A stretch of DNA of 64,000 bases from Batillaria attramentaria. Taxonomy: Eukaryota; Mollusca; Gastropoda; Batillariidae. Each line of letters opens with the position of its first letter. Positions within the stretch are counted from its first letter, which is position 1. A program made the position numbers and the translations under genes. This document shows, piece by piece, positions 44,953 through 56,400 of this stretch. Under the pieces are notes generated by a model. It saw only the letters and a list, made by a program, of their open reading frames with translations, did no database searches and was not told where the DNA came from. The stretch lies in assembly GCA_018292915.2 (NCBI GenBank), contig JACVVK020000287.1, forward strand, positions 392,501 to 456,500. Direction: 5' to 3'.

Positions 44953-45426
44953 TACCACACACACAAAAAAAAAATGCCACCAGCGACTGCGCGCAATCAA
45001 CCAGAGCTTTAGCAAAGACCCCTGGAGATCGGTTAGAGCAAAAACCAACACCAGGACCCCCACAGGATCGAAACGTGGCAAACACGCGCATAATGTCCAG
45101 GCATATTTTGCCAAGTTTGCCGCTTTTGCGTAACCGTGCCAGTATCCACACACCGTCTGCGAAAACCTGGAGAGGAGGATTTTCAGTGGGAGGGAGGAGA
45201 TCGAAACTAGCCTTCTCAACGAACTTCGTGTAATGACAGTGTTGGATGCGCGAAAGGGGACTGACTACAAAGTGTCGAAGAGCGGCTCAATCAAACAGCA
45301 CGGCTTTCTGGCCTGAATGTAGGGGTGGGTTGTTTGCACAACCTTGCACAACCTGAGCCGGGGGGAAAAAAATAACGTAAAAGACTGTGATTAGACGGGA
45401 ATGGGTGGGTGGGAGTCGAGATGGGG

Positions 45427-45427
<1 letters not shown>

Positions 45428-45503
<76 letters not shown>

Positions 45504-45566
45504 ACTGACTGACTGAAACGTTTATTTCAGGATAAAGACTTGTAGGCATGGTCTGCCTATCTTACA

Positions 45567-45610
<44 letters not shown>
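45428..45610 (+). repeat. (TG)n(GA)n(GACT)n and a second (GA)n
   Basis: TG at 45428-45466, GA to 45500, GACT to 45518 and GA again at 45572-45610, with a retroelement tail between the GA tracts. A further GA/GACA tract lies at 45786-45850. Confidence 0.95.
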
Positions 45611-45612
<2 letters not shown>

Positions 45613-45660
45613 GAATTGAATTATTTTATTTGGTAGGCAACAGGGCGCATGCAAATGTTA
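45501..45660 (-). mobile_element. Retroelement 3' tail with (GACT)n and (GA)n
   Basis: On the minus strand CTTGTAAGATAGGCAGACCA, TGCCTACAAGTCTTTATCCT and GAAATAAACGTTTCAGTCAG end in (CAGT)n and (CT)n. A related piece is at 37596-37680 on the plus strand (CTTGTAAGACAGGCAGCAAT, AAAAACGTTTCATCATC). Confidence 0.5.
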
Positions 45661-46084
45661 GTGGGTATGGATATACATGCACACGGCAAGATTCGCATTT
45701 ATTTACAGTGGCATATGCAGTATCAGTATTGCAATAAAGAACAGACATGACTAACAGAATTGTATCTCTACGTTTAAACGCCTTAGAGAGAGAGAGAGAG
45801 ACAGACAGAGAGACAGACAGACAAGCAGGCAGACAGACAGACAGACAGACATTCTCCGCGGTTTTTGTGTGGGGTGTTGACATGTACGCAGCGACCAACA
45901 CACGCCGACTTTGACTGGCTATGAAACGTGAAGCGTCGTTTGAGTCGCGTTCTGGTTTTTAAAAAAAAAAAATTGTAGGTGGGGGATAACCTTATGTTCA
46001 TTTTACGTGTGTATTACATCGTTTTACTAATGGCAGTAATTGCTGTTGTGTTTCCCATCTACCCATCCCTCCAAACAAAAACAA

Positions 46085-46244
46085 AAAAAAAATCAATCAG
46101 TGAATCAATCAACCAATCAACCAAGCAGTCAATCATTCCATCCACCCATCCATCCACCCATCCATCCACCCACCCAACCATCCTTCCATCCATCCATCCA
46201 TTTACCCACCCACCCATCCATCCACCCGCCCATCCATCCACCCG

Positions 46245-46293
<49 letters not shown>
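46085..46293 (+). repeat. (CAAT)n and (CATC/CACC)n tetranucleotides
   Basis: AATCAATCAACCAATCAACC grades into (CCATCCAC)n and back into perfect (CAAT)n at 46248-46293. Confidence 0.92.
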
Positions 46294-46294
<1 letters not shown>

Positions 46295-47049
46295 CTATGT
46301 CTGTTCAGGACTCGACAAAAGACACTCTGCGAGAGACATGTTCGTGACTCAGACCTGGGAGATGATTCAGACCGTACCAACAAAAAAACAAAACAACAAC
46401 AACAATTGAACAGACTTGACAGAGTGATATGGAACACGTTTTCATGAAACAGAATGATGAAATAGCAAACAGGGTGGAAAAACAAAAGCTAAACTACAGT
46501 GCATGAAACAAGCAAACTCACGCATGTTGTCACGAAAATAATTTCCATTTCTATTTTGCCCCCCATGCATTCCGCAACACGGACAGAAATATCCACAGAT
46601 CGAGAGACATAATACAGCTCTGTGGAAATGGCACGCGCACGCGCGCTAGGGTAGTAAATACATGGTACAAAAACCAATAATACACTTCCCTGACCTTATC
46701 TTCCTCCAAACCCGCGAGAGTTTCTCAAAGACAGGAAACCATGTGTGACGCTATCCATCCTGGAACAATCTACCCAATCGAACGGGCAATCAGCTTTGCC
46801 AGCGTCCTGCCAGTTCTCGCTCGGAACATCAAAGGGGGCGGTTCTCAATGGAGGGCTTTCATTAGCCATCAACCAGAAAGTCGACACACGGAGTTGCGCT
46901 TTGGCAGTACAGCGTGATGTTAGTTTGATAGCAAAATTAACCACAGAGACGAACCGTCGGTGGTTTTTTTTTTTTTTTTTTTTTTGCTAGTGGTGGTGGT
47001 TTTGTCGCGGCATCCAAGTGATTACACAACTCGGTGTAGGAACTGGAGA

Positions 47050-47290
47050 GAGACAGCCAGCCAGACAGAGACAGAGACAGAGACAGAGACAAAGCAAAGA
47101 CAGAGACAAAGACAAAGCAGAGACAGAGACAGAGAGACAGAGACAGGCAGGCAGATAGAAAGCGAAAGGGAGGGTCGTGGGTGGGGGGGGGGGGATTAGG
47201 CCTATATAAAATATATTAGCAGTGATTAGTTGGGGACTGATAAAACTCTTCTATGTGGTTTTGTCACATACAGAACTCGGAGTCAAAACT

Positions 47291-47351
<61 letters not shown>

Positions 47352-47430
47352 TAGTTTTTTTAGGGCATAACGCCGTGAAAGCGACGAGAGAGAGAGAGAG
47401 AGAGAGATGGTTGTGGGGGGGGGGGGGGTG
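47050..47430 (+). repeat. (GACA)n, (GA)n and G run
   Basis: ACAGAG-rich repeats at 47055-47155, G run at 47184-47193, (GA)n at 47295-47346 and 47385-47407, and a G run at 47415-47428. TAGGCCTATA(T/C)A occurs after both G-run/GA units (47197 and 47431), so the unit is partly duplicated. Confidence 0.88.
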
Positions 47431-48095
47431 TAGGCCTATACAATTATGAAGTATATTGACAGTCGGGATACACAATGTCTTTGTGGTTTTGTTACATCCA
47501 AGCGATCACACACCAGCTGCAACCAATAGAGATTGAGAGAGGCCCAGCTATCAAGTTTGTTTACTGTGAATACTGTATTGGGGGAGAGGGGACGGGGGGG
47601 GGGGGGGGCTGCTGTATTTTTTTTTAATGTGCTTTACATACATCAAACAAAATGTCAGTGGAGCGACTTCAAAGGAGCAGAATTAATTGATGATGAGCAT
47701 GTCAGCGTGAGCCTGTCTGTGGCTTTATTTTCGTGTTACAGCTGGTGCAATAACTGTGCTGCAAGTGACAGCTGGCACAATACCGGCTTTGCTTTATCTC
47801 CGTCGGACCCCATGCAAAACAAACGATAAGATTGATTCTAGAACAGAATAGAATAGAAGTGTGTAGAGTTACGCGGCTTTTTCCCCACAGAAGCGACCAA
47901 AAGGCAGTTGAGTAAAGGTAAAGGCATTTCAAATGTGATGGACGCCCCAAAAAGGGGGAAGGGGGGGGGCAGTGTGAGGCGGCAATCTCGCATTGCCACT
48001 TTTGAGAAAAATTGAAAAAAAAATGGTAGGGTCAGGTTTAGCGATTTTGAGATTTTCTTTCATTTCGGGCCCTTAAACGACTAATACAACTTCCG

Positions 48096-48271
48096 GGAAG
48101 GGTGGGAGGGTGGGTGTTTGGGAGTTTAACGTCCTTTTTCACCACATACGGGTGATAAAGACGGGGCAACGATGAAAAAGCCAGCACAATATTTGGCCCC
48201 GGCCGGGGTTTGAACTCACGACCCGAGCATTGGCAGTCCAACGCTCTACCATTCGGCTACCCCGGCTCCCC
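48096..48271 (-). mobile_element. SINE-B copy with 10-bp target duplication
   Basis: Minus-strand copy with box A GTAGCCGAATGGTAGAGCG, B box GAGTTCAAACCCCGGCCG and the standard end. ACAACTTCCG occurs at 48086-48095 and 48272-48281, directly flanking the element. Confidence 0.9.
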
Positions 48272-48281
48272 ACAACTTCCG

Positions 48282-50130
48282 TAAAAGTTTCAAATGCAGC
48301 TTACTAAAGACGTTAAAAAAGAGCATATTATGATACAACCACGCTGTACCGGTATGATTGCCATGTCTCACTTTACCAGACATTTTCTCGAAATGGCCGC
48401 TAATCAACAGCAAGTTTGTTTGTTTGTTTGTTTGTTTTTGACAAAGGGCATATCTAAGACCTAAACCTTGCTACAAAAAGCGTATCTTCTTCACTTTTCA
48501 ATGATACCAATAACTCCTTCTGCCCAAAATCACTCGTAGTCCCCCGTTCTTTGGGAACACATCACAGATGTGTTTGACAATTATGATGTTATCCGGAATT
48601 ATTTGAAAGATTGCAACCCACTTCTCCAGTGTTCTATAAAAGACCTTTCCCCCCTCTCCTCCCTACCCATCCACGAGCACACAGAACCCCCACCCGACTG
48701 GTCAACCCCCCACCCTCCTACCTCCTCCCTTGATCACGGCTTGTTAACTCAATTATACTCATCAATTCCATCTCCACTTTGGGATTCTTTACGCGAACGC
48801 ACCGTAGGCGGAGGGGGGGGGGGAAGGGGGGGGATTTTGCACCCTAAGGTCACTGCCCTTGAAAAAAAATCAACAATTACGTAATTTTCTCATCTCGCTG
48901 GACGACTTGCTATCGGCAAGGTAAAGGCAGCAGGAAATCTCAAAATAACGTTACACATTATCCTCGCAGCTTGCGAAACTAGCGGAAAGCATTTGTTCTC
49001 CCATCTTGCTGTTCCCGCCAACGAGCTACGGTTGTTGTTGCACTGGCAACGTAATTCAGTTCTCGACACTGGCCACATGGGGGGAACAGAACTCTCTAAA
49101 TTGGATCATCGGATCTGGACATGCACGGCTCCCAGGCCGATGAGGAGGACGGAGGGAGAATGAGGGTGTACGTTTCATGATCATTGTGATTGGAGGACGG
49201 CGAAGAGAGCTGAGACGTCACTCGAAACGCCCGAACATGAGGAAGACGTCCCGCGCAGAGGCATGGGCCATCATGACCTTACGTTTTCATTAGAAATCTG
49301 AGCAACGGCATTAAAAGCGCCAACCCAAAAATTACCGCGTTTCACAGAAGACAGTTTATGTTTTGGAACAGATGTGTTTGTGAGTGTGCCTGTAGGCTCT
49401 AACTAGTTTATCATATTGATGAGTAGAGCTTTGAATGAAAGAAACTGGCGTCTGCTGGTCGTGCGAACGAGAACTGCAACGGCTCGAAGCCGTCCTAGTC
49501 AACAGTGCCGGTAAACGCTGTGCTTTTTTATTGTTGTTGTTGTCTGTTTGTTTGTTTGTGAACAACGTGCTCGCTTTTTCTCAGAAAGTAGGATTCTCGG
49601 TTACCCAGATATTCGACCAGATTGTCACCACTGTTTCCAAATAGCTCCGTTTTAGCCCACGTTTCTTTCGACCAGACAGACACACTGACTTTCCGCTGTC
49701 TAGTCCCGAATACAGGATCCTTCCGATACCATCCAAATCAGTGTCAAACTGAAGTCGGACAGATACAGCGGTGCAGCGTGAATGAGACTGAGATAACAAA
49801 AAGTTGATCGGTTTATTGAGACACCCACAAGGACTCGTCTGTTTCCGGCGGTACCCGAGTTTTGAGTTTGTGGGTGTGTCACTGAGTGTGAAGAATTTCT
49901 TCAATATTTTAGTTCGTGACACACTCCGTGGCGAATCTTTCGACTGCCGGTCGTGTCTTGCACTGAATGAAAGGAAATGCTGTCAGTCATTCAGTGAACT
50001 GTATTTTAATACACGACTTAGACAGCTCAAACGTGGAGGTTGGAATGAAGTGAAGGTTTTTGTTTTGTTGTTGTTGTTGTTTTTAAAGAAAACTAAGACT
50101 GAGAAAGAAGACATTTAGTTGGTTGGTTGG
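48282..50130. other. Unique sequence, no feature supported
   Basis: (TTTG)n at 48417-48437 and a G-rich stretch at 48810-48833 are present. Frames up to 113 codons have no motif. Confidence 0.6.
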
Positions 50131-50715
50131 TTGCTCTCTCTCTCTCTCTCTCTCTCTGTAATACCTTTATAACACCCTCCCCCCCCCCCCCACACACACA
50201 CCCCGAATGCTGGCCATTGTAACATTTGGGGCACTTCCCGCTGTAAAGCTGGATGCACTCCCTCTAGTCTAAGCAAGACATACCCCATCCCCACTCTCAC
50301 GCTGCAGATTTACTTCCGAAGCCGTAAACACTCCACGAATGAAACAATTCCGGCGTTAGTCTGCATGTGGCTTAGACTGGTGGAGGGAGTCAGTACATCC
50401 GGGTACCGCCGGAGTGCCCGGGAGTATATGAAGCTGGGCCGGTAGTACTGACATCCCGCATATAACACCCGGGGTCAGACTATTGACGCGGATTATCATG
50501 TAGTATTACTAATACCACGCACACGCGGTCAGCCTAGTCACACGTAGCCACCAGCAGCAGTACTGACTCATGTTTCCTGGCGAAACTGAGTACAAAAATG
50601 AAAGTGCACAATGGGTCAATGATCGAGGATTTGACCGAAGTGCACAACTGAGATCGCGCTTCGGAAAACAAAACAAAAAAGGAGAAAAATTCACGCATGC
50701 AAATATGAAAAGAGA

Positions 50716-50876
50716 CGGGAGGTGGGTGGGTGGGTGTTTTGGGAGTTTAACGTCCTTTTCCAACTCGCATGGATGATATCAAAGACAGGACAACGAGAAA
50801 AAAAGGTCAGTACAAATATTAGACTCCAGCCGGGATTCGAACTCGCGACCCCAGCTTTGAAAGTTCAACGCTAAAG
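50716..50876 (-). mobile_element. SINE-B copy lacking its tRNA 5' end
   Basis: The 3' end GGAGTTTAACGTCC (as read on plus), body and B box (GCCGGGATTCGAACTCGCGA) are present. The sequence stops inside the tRNA region at TTCAACGCTAAAGAGAGAGG, so box A is lost and replaced by a GA-rich stretch. Confidence 0.82.
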
Positions 50877-51746
50877 AGAGAGGGAAAGATTTAAAAAAAA
50901 AACAAAAAAACCCGACAACTTACTTTTCAACGACACTGCAGTTGCTGAAGGGCCCAGTCCGTTGGTCTATCCATCTTAGTCGAACCCGCTTTGAAAGTCC
51001 AGTTCACCTCACCACCTGTCTCAGCTGCATCGCCAGAGTTTATTGCCAACCGACAAACGCCACTGAACATGAAGACAAAGTTAATGAGTCGCTCTGGGAC
51101 CACTGTGACGACGGTTGGCCGAAGCTAAGCGAAGTTCGTCTGGTTTGTTCAGCTTTGGCAGTATCAGCGCTTATTGAGTCATGAAAGGCAACTCTCCGCG
51201 CCACAAAAAAGAAGAAGAAGGGAGACCACCGACCATGGGCAAAGGCAAGTGTCGCGCACCCTCAAACTGATTGATGTTCGACTCTAGTGACGGAACTCGC
51301 AGTCAGTGGATTCCTCTCTCTCTCTCTCTCTCTGGTGTCTCGATTTTGCCTCTCGCTCACTCGCTCTCGTGGCTCGGGCGCACGCGCACACGCACGCTCG
51401 CGCTCTCTTCCTTACCCTCCTCCGAGTTTTTCTTCCCCCCTTTTCTCTAGTACTGTCAACCCCCTTCTCCTGCCTTACTTCAGTTTGCGTGTGTGGTTTG
51501 TTCTCTCTGCTTCAGCGGTCTCCGCCATCGCACCTGAAACGACCACAGTAAGAGAAGCTGGAAGAATGGCATACGCTTTACTTCTGGTGACGCGGCCTTT
51601 CAGCAGTTGCGCAGGAGTCGAGGACGTGCGCCGGCCTTCCACGCTGAGTATACATGTGACAGGACAGAGAGAGAAAAGAAGAAGAATAAAATGAGTTGTG
51701 ATATGTACCATCTAACAGTTTCTACTTCACTGACGTGTCTACCACC

Positions 51747-51752
<6 letters not shown>

Positions 51753-51781
<29 letters not shown>

Positions 51782-51835
51782 CCATACGAAGGTTCATTTT
51801 AGAAATATGAAGATGCCGATTTCATTTTTGTGTTT

Positions 51836-51916
<81 letters not shown>

Positions 51917-51925
51917 GGGGGGGGG
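51753..51925 (+). repeat. (CT)n, (CA)n and G run
   Basis: C run then (CT)n at 51744-51782, (CA)n of about 37 units at 51840-51914, then a G run. Confidence 0.95.
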
Positions 51926-52574
51926 GTTCTATTAGAGTAGTCAGTAGGGCTTACTGCTCAAACGCAAGGTATGCGCATATCAAAATCTTGGCTAACAAAT
52001 TACGTGACTGATGTCCATGTGCTCATACACTTACGATAGTAACAACAACAACAATAATCATAATAATCATAAGTAATGAAATAAATAAAGCGTTCCTGTC
52101 AAAGAGGATCTAGATTTCATCCCGCCGTCAATGCCCGATTTGAAACAGACATAATTCTTTTGTGTGCGATATGTGCCGTTTCTGTTTGGCAAAGGGGTTT
52201 AAGAACACCAACAAGAAAGTAGGGAAAAGGACTGGGGGCTTGGGGGATGAATACCCTGGCTATATCTTCGGCCTCAGCAACACTTAGGTTGCAATGTTGC
52301 ATACCTGCGATTAGTCAGGGATACCCATGCGTGTTAAATTACTTCAAGATGCGTCATGCTCACTGTCATACGTTGACGTCAAAAACGAGCTCAGACCAAG
52401 AACACGTCACGTGTATGACGCGCAGTAATGACAAACGAGATGTTGTAGAGGTATTACTTTTTTACGGCAACCGCTCACTTCTGTTGGCGTGAGGGGTACC
52501 AATCCTTAGCTGAGACTAAAAGTAGTAAAAGATAAACTCCTTCCTTTCCCATTTTGCCCTACTTTTGATATGTT

Positions 52575-52868
52575 TTTCATGTTCGCCATGTTGGTGGACT
52601 CTTTCAAAACTGCTTTAAAATCACACCTTTTCCGGCTGCAGTACATAGACTGAATTGTCTGTTCCACGATCACTGTCATCATCATGATGTTATGTAAGGA
52701 TGTATTATGACTGTGTGCATGTAATGTGATTGTAATGTGTCTGTATTGTGTATGTAATGTGTATGTGGGAATGCTACTCTGCTGTTGTGAGGCGCCCAGA
52801 GCTCCAGCAGGAGGTTGGCCGCCAGACAAATCCTCATTATTATTATTATTATCATTATTATTATTGTT
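52575..52868 (+). mobile_element. LINE 3' end with ORF2 C-terminal remnant and (ATT)n tail
   Basis: The frame at 52594-52653 reads VDSFKTALKSHLFRLQYID and stops. This is the typical end of a non-LTR retrotransposon polymerase ORF (SFKxxLKxHLF motif). A 3' UTR follows with GTGAGGCGCCCAGAGCTCCA and CCAGACAAATCCTC, then (ATT)n. The 5' part is missing, as usual for truncated LINEs. A minus-strand relative lies at 56.0 kb. Confidence 0.75.
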
Positions 52869-52871
52869 ATT

Positions 52872-53188
52872 GAGGGTCAGCCTTAAAACATTTGGCCAAC
52901 GTTCTTTCAGTTATAGTGCCCCCCCCCCCCACCCCGCGTTGGGAACCCCTTGCCATCTTCTCTGAGAAACATCCCTTTCCTCCTACAGTTTAAAGCACAA
53001 CACAAAACACATCTTTTCAAACTGGCTTTTAATCTTTAAGTTTAAACTCCACCGTTTGTATTGATGTGTATAAATGTGTGCATGTGAATTTTGTGTGTAT
53101 GCGTGAGCAAAAAGCGCATTGAGTGCTTTTCAAAGCAGAACTCCGAGCTCTACAAGTGTAATATATTATTATTATTATTATTATTATA
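52872..53188 (+). mobile_element. Second LINE 3' end, ORF2 C-terminus broken by a C run, (ATT)n tail
   Basis: It reads LKTFGQRSFSYSAP, then a poly-C run (52920-52930) shifts the frame, and at 52935-53039 it reads RVGNPLPSSLRNIPFLLQFK and AQHKTHLFKLAFNL then stop. KTFGQRSFS, WNxLPxxLR-like and KTHLFKLAF are standard C-terminal motifs of LINE polymerases (established for CR1/L2-like elements). The conserved Trp position reads Val-Gly here. The tail is (ATT)n at 53163-53188. Confidence 0.8.
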
Positions 53189-53196
53189 TGTGATAG

Positions 53197-53285
53197 GGGG
53201 ATGCGTAAACGACATGAAACAGCACAAATATGTGGCCCCAGCCGGGATTCGAACTCACGACCCGAGCATTGGGAGTCCATGCGCT
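53197..53285 (-). mobile_element. SINE-B fragment (B box and part of body)
   Basis: CAGCACAAATATGTGGCCCC, AGCCGGGATTCGAACTCACG and GACCCGAGCATTGGGAGTCC match the middle of SINE-B in the minus orientation. The 3' part is reduced to GGGGGATGCGTAAACGAC and the 5' end is lost. It follows the (ATT)n tail of a LINE end. Confidence 0.75.
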
Positions 53286-53651
53286 CAAAGGAATTAACCT
53301 GTAGTCCACAAGACCGTGTCCACGCCCTCTGGTTCTCCATGGCAACCTATCTTATCTCTCTCTTAGTTTCTCAAGCAAATCGAGGGTTCCTTGCCATCGA
53401 TACAGACTGAAAGAAGAGAGATAGAATCATCTGGCAGGGAACTCTCGATTCCTCAGACAGATAATCCCCCCACGTATGATTTGTCTGTCGAAATATTGGT
53501 GCACTATGATTGGCTGCACTGACTTGTCAGTCAGAATCGGTCTGCGTGTCAATTATGTCTATGATCGGGACGATTTCGGAGTTTATTGACTGGAACATTC
53601 GCGACTTGCACTATCCACAGCAGGACACGTGCTCCTTCCGCAACCTTCGCC

Positions 53652-53785
53652 ATTTTTTTTTTTTTTTTTTTTTTTTTGTCAATACGAACCGGTAACGATA
53701 CAATAGTAACAATTCTCGTCTGATACGAGAGTTTGGAATCTGCGCACTGTGCCGCTAGCGACTTTTTTTTTTTTTTTTTTTTTTG
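53652..53785 (+). repeat. Two long T runs
   Basis: T runs of about 24 and 21 at 53654-53677 and 53764-53784. Confidence 0.93.
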
Positions 53786-54155
53786 CGGCGTACCATTATC
53801 GCCAAAACTTTACTGGACAATGGCCATGTATTCTTTAAAGATCTATTTTTTCATACTCACAGGCCGTTTTGAACTATTTTGGTGGTGTCTAGGCTCTCGC
53901 ATCACACCACTAAGACACATACATAAAACACACGCACAGACAGGCTTGCGTTCAGTAGGTTGAACCCAAAACGCAGTACTTAGCCAGTGACAGTGTGGGT
54001 TACCACACTCAACCGTGTACCTTTTTCCTTGTTTGCACGGCCATCAAACGCCAGTGTGTTGCATTCGGAACTTTACTGATATCTAAGACTATTTTTGGCG
54101 CACAAGCTCAGTCACAAGCGCAAATGTTCCAAACCGGAAGTTTCTACAAATAAAG

Positions 54156-54548
54156 GGGAGCCCGTAGTGTAGTGGTTAGCACTTTGGACCATGGACCGGG
54201 AGACCCGAGTTCGAGTCCCAGTCGAGGCAAGCGGGATTTTTCCTAACTAGGTCGGCTCCTACCCAGAGCGGGTGTGCTATGGGCCCAATGGGGAGGATGT
54301 TGCCACACAGCCAAGATTCTCCCACTTCACGGGTACGACTTTGGGGGATGCTTCCCTTGGTATGACGCGTCTTATGATGTGGATGATTACACGGCCGGCA
54401 CCGCTGGTGCCGTTGTTCCCGGGCCTAGATAATGCCGGGATATTTATGACAGGAAGCGTGGAATGCGGCCCTGTCCCGCAGTCCCATACCACACGGACTT
54501 CCATAGCATCATCTTACCATCATCCTCATCTCCATCATCATGCATAAT
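54156..54548 (+). mobile_element. SINE-A copy 3, shorter 3' end, nested with SINE-B
   Basis: The head GCCCGTAGTGTAGTGGTTAG and B box GAGTTCGAGTCCC lead into the standard SINE-A body, which stops at CATCATGCATAAT, lacking the roughly 100-nt end seen in the other two copies. ACAAATAAAG occurs before (54146-54155) and after (54549-54558). A SINE-B copy follows at once and is itself followed by a further copy of the same target site. Confidence 0.9.
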
Positions 54549-54558
54549 ACAAATAAAG

Positions 54559-54731
54559 AGGAGCCGGCGTAGCCGAATGGTAGGGCGTTGGACTTTCAAT
54601 GCTCGGGTCGTGAGATCGAGTCCCGGCTGGGGCCAAATAGTTGTGCTGGCCTTTTTCTCGTTGCCCCGTCTTTGATATCGCCCATACGTGGTGGAAAAGG
54701 ACGTTAAACTCCTACGTCCCCACCTCCACCC
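54559..54731 (+). mobile_element. SINE-B copy joined to SINE-A at a shared target site
   Basis: It starts AGGAGCCGGCGTAGCCGAAT and has B box GAGATCGAGTCCCGGCTG. It ends GGACGTTAAACTCC followed by C-rich sequence. TTCTACAAATAAG follows (54732-54744) and matches TTTCTACAAATAAAG at 54141-54155, before the upstream SINE-A. Confidence 0.9.
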
Positions 54732-55038
54732 TTCTACAAATAAGACCTAGTTCTGGTAGCAAAAACATCTGCGTCACTGCATTTGTAACGCCTTCTCCGT
54801 TGCCAGGAGACAAGATACGAAGCAGCCGTGGCAGTGATCATAAACAAGTGAATTCGTCTTGCAAAGCAAGCTTAATGAAAACCGTCAGGTCCGCGTACAT
54901 CATTAGACGTTCATTACTGAGTGTATTTCAGCTGTAGAATGACTGCGAAATGTTGTGCACAGTCGCAGATGATTATCACAATGATTAACATATTGACGCG
55001 TGTACATGTAGGCCTACGTACGTCTCTCTCTCTCTCGG

Positions 55039-55213
55039 GGAGCCGGGGTGGCCGAATGGTAGAGCGTAGGACTCTCAAGGCTCGGGTCGTGAGTTCGAAT
55101 CCCGCCGGCTGGGGCCAAATATTTGTGCTGGCCTTTTTTCTCGTTGCCCCGTCTTTGATATCACCCTTATGTGGTGGAAAAGGACGTTAAACTCCCAAAC
55201 ACCTACCCACCCT
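55039..55213 (+). mobile_element. SINE-B copy, first of a tandem pair in (CT)n
   Basis: Complete plus-strand copy from GGAGCCGGGGTGGCCGAATG to the conserved end, with B box GAGTTCGAATCCCGCCGGCT (a four-base insertion just after the box). CT tracts lie on both sides. Confidence 0.9.
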
Positions 55214-55227
55214 CTCTCTCTCTCTTC

Positions 55228-55392
55228 GGGGAGCCGGGGTGGTCGAATGGTAGAGCGTTGGACTTCTAATTCTAATGCTCGGGTCGTGAGTTCGATCCCG
55301 GCTGGGGCCAAATATTTGTGCTGGCTTTTTCATCGTTGCCCCGTCTTTGATATCACCCGTATGTGGTGAAAAAGGACGTTAAACCCCCAAAC
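55228..55392 (+). mobile_element. SINE-B copy, second of a tandem pair in (CT)n
   Basis: Begins 15 bp after the previous copy, separated only by CT repeats. It has a TTCTAA duplication between boxes A and B (GACTTCTAATTCTAATGCTC), and its tail has grown into (ACAAC)n before another CT tract. Independent tail and internal changes suggest two insertions rather than a simple recent duplication. Confidence 0.9.
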
Positions 55393-55420
55393 ACAACACA
55401 ACACAACACAACTCTCTCTC

Positions 55421-55548
55421 TCTTCTTGCGCCTACCTCTTACTTGTGTCCTCGAAGAATAAAGTTTGATTTCATCTGTTTGATTGTTCGTTTGTTTTTTG
55501 TTTGTTTTTTGTTGTTGTCTTCTGTTAGCCATATGAGAAATGACACTC

Positions 55549-55607
<59 letters not shown>

Positions 55608-55691
55608 TGCGCCTACCTCTTACTTGTGTCCTCGAAGAATAAAGTTTGATTTCATCTGTTTGATTGTTCGTTTGTTTTTTGTTTGTTTGTT
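55421..55691 (+). repeat. 181-bp spaced direct duplication, about 90 bp identical
   Basis: TCTTCTTGCGCCTACCTCTT, ACTTGTGTCCTCGAAGAATA and AAGTTTGATTTCATCTGTTT occur identically at 55421 and 55602. The first copy ends in a GTTGTTG stretch, then a CT tract leads to the second. The AATAAAGT end next to (CT)n resembles 29094-29144 and 31790-31850, so it is probably a retroelement 3' end. Confidence 0.9.
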
Positions 55692-55756
<65 letters not shown>

Positions 55757-55757
55757 T
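55552..55757 (+). repeat. (CT)n tracts around the 90-bp duplicate
   Basis: (CT)n at 55553-55605 and a broken (CT)n with TTTCTC at 55690-55757. Confidence 0.95.
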
Positions 55758-55980
55758 TGAGTGCGCGCGCACGTGTCCCTTGATCATCACATTTGCTATC
55801 GACCACCGGAAACCAATTTTGAAAATGGCGTACTCAAACCGGAACATTTTCGTATCTCAAAAACTGGCAGGAGACTTCATTGAATTATCATGTAGATGTT
55901 TTCACGGCTCCTTACTCTTCCCCAACACACCAGAGTACAACTAGAAAGACACCAGAGTCTTAAGTTTTAACCGCTAAATT

Positions 55981-56400
55981 AATAATAATATTAATAATAA
56001 TAATTAATAATAATAATGAGGATTTGTCTGGCGCCCAACCTCCTGCTGGAGCTCTGGGCGCCTCACAGTATACTGGCAATACATACACATGAGATACACA
56101 TGAAAAAATAATTACACATTACACATTACTATTATTATACATTACACATTACATACACATGAAATAGACGTCACATACACGTTACATACACACAGCTATG
56201 ATACATCCTAACATGACATCGTAAAATGACAATGATGGTGACAGTGAAGGTAAGAAGTTAGTCTGTATAGTACAGCCGGATTTCAAAGCAGTTTTAAAAG
56301 AGTCCGTTGACTCTGCATGGCGAACATGGTAAGGCAGGCTGTTCCGTGGTAGAGCAATGCATGACTGTGTAAGTTTGACTGCTTTCTGTGACAGTTACAA
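55981..56400 (-). mobile_element. LINE 3' end, minus strand, related to the 52.6 kb copy
   Basis: On the minus strand it reads PRNSLPYHVRHAESTDSFKT then ALKS, after which a deletion removes the HLF segment. The 3' UTR has GTGAGGCGCCCAGAGCTCCA and GGTTGGGCGCCAGACAAATC, then (ATT)n. Same family as 52575-52868. Confidence 0.78.

Noticed and set aside
46696..46944. 82-codon minus frame with protein-like composition
   Set aside because: No known motif and no clear splice sites; it lies next to a long T run. Not enough to call.
51287..51694. 135-codon plus frame
   Set aside because: Starts in a CT tract and is Ser/Arg-rich by composition; the end (VTRPFSSCAGVEDVRR) is protein-like but unrecognised.
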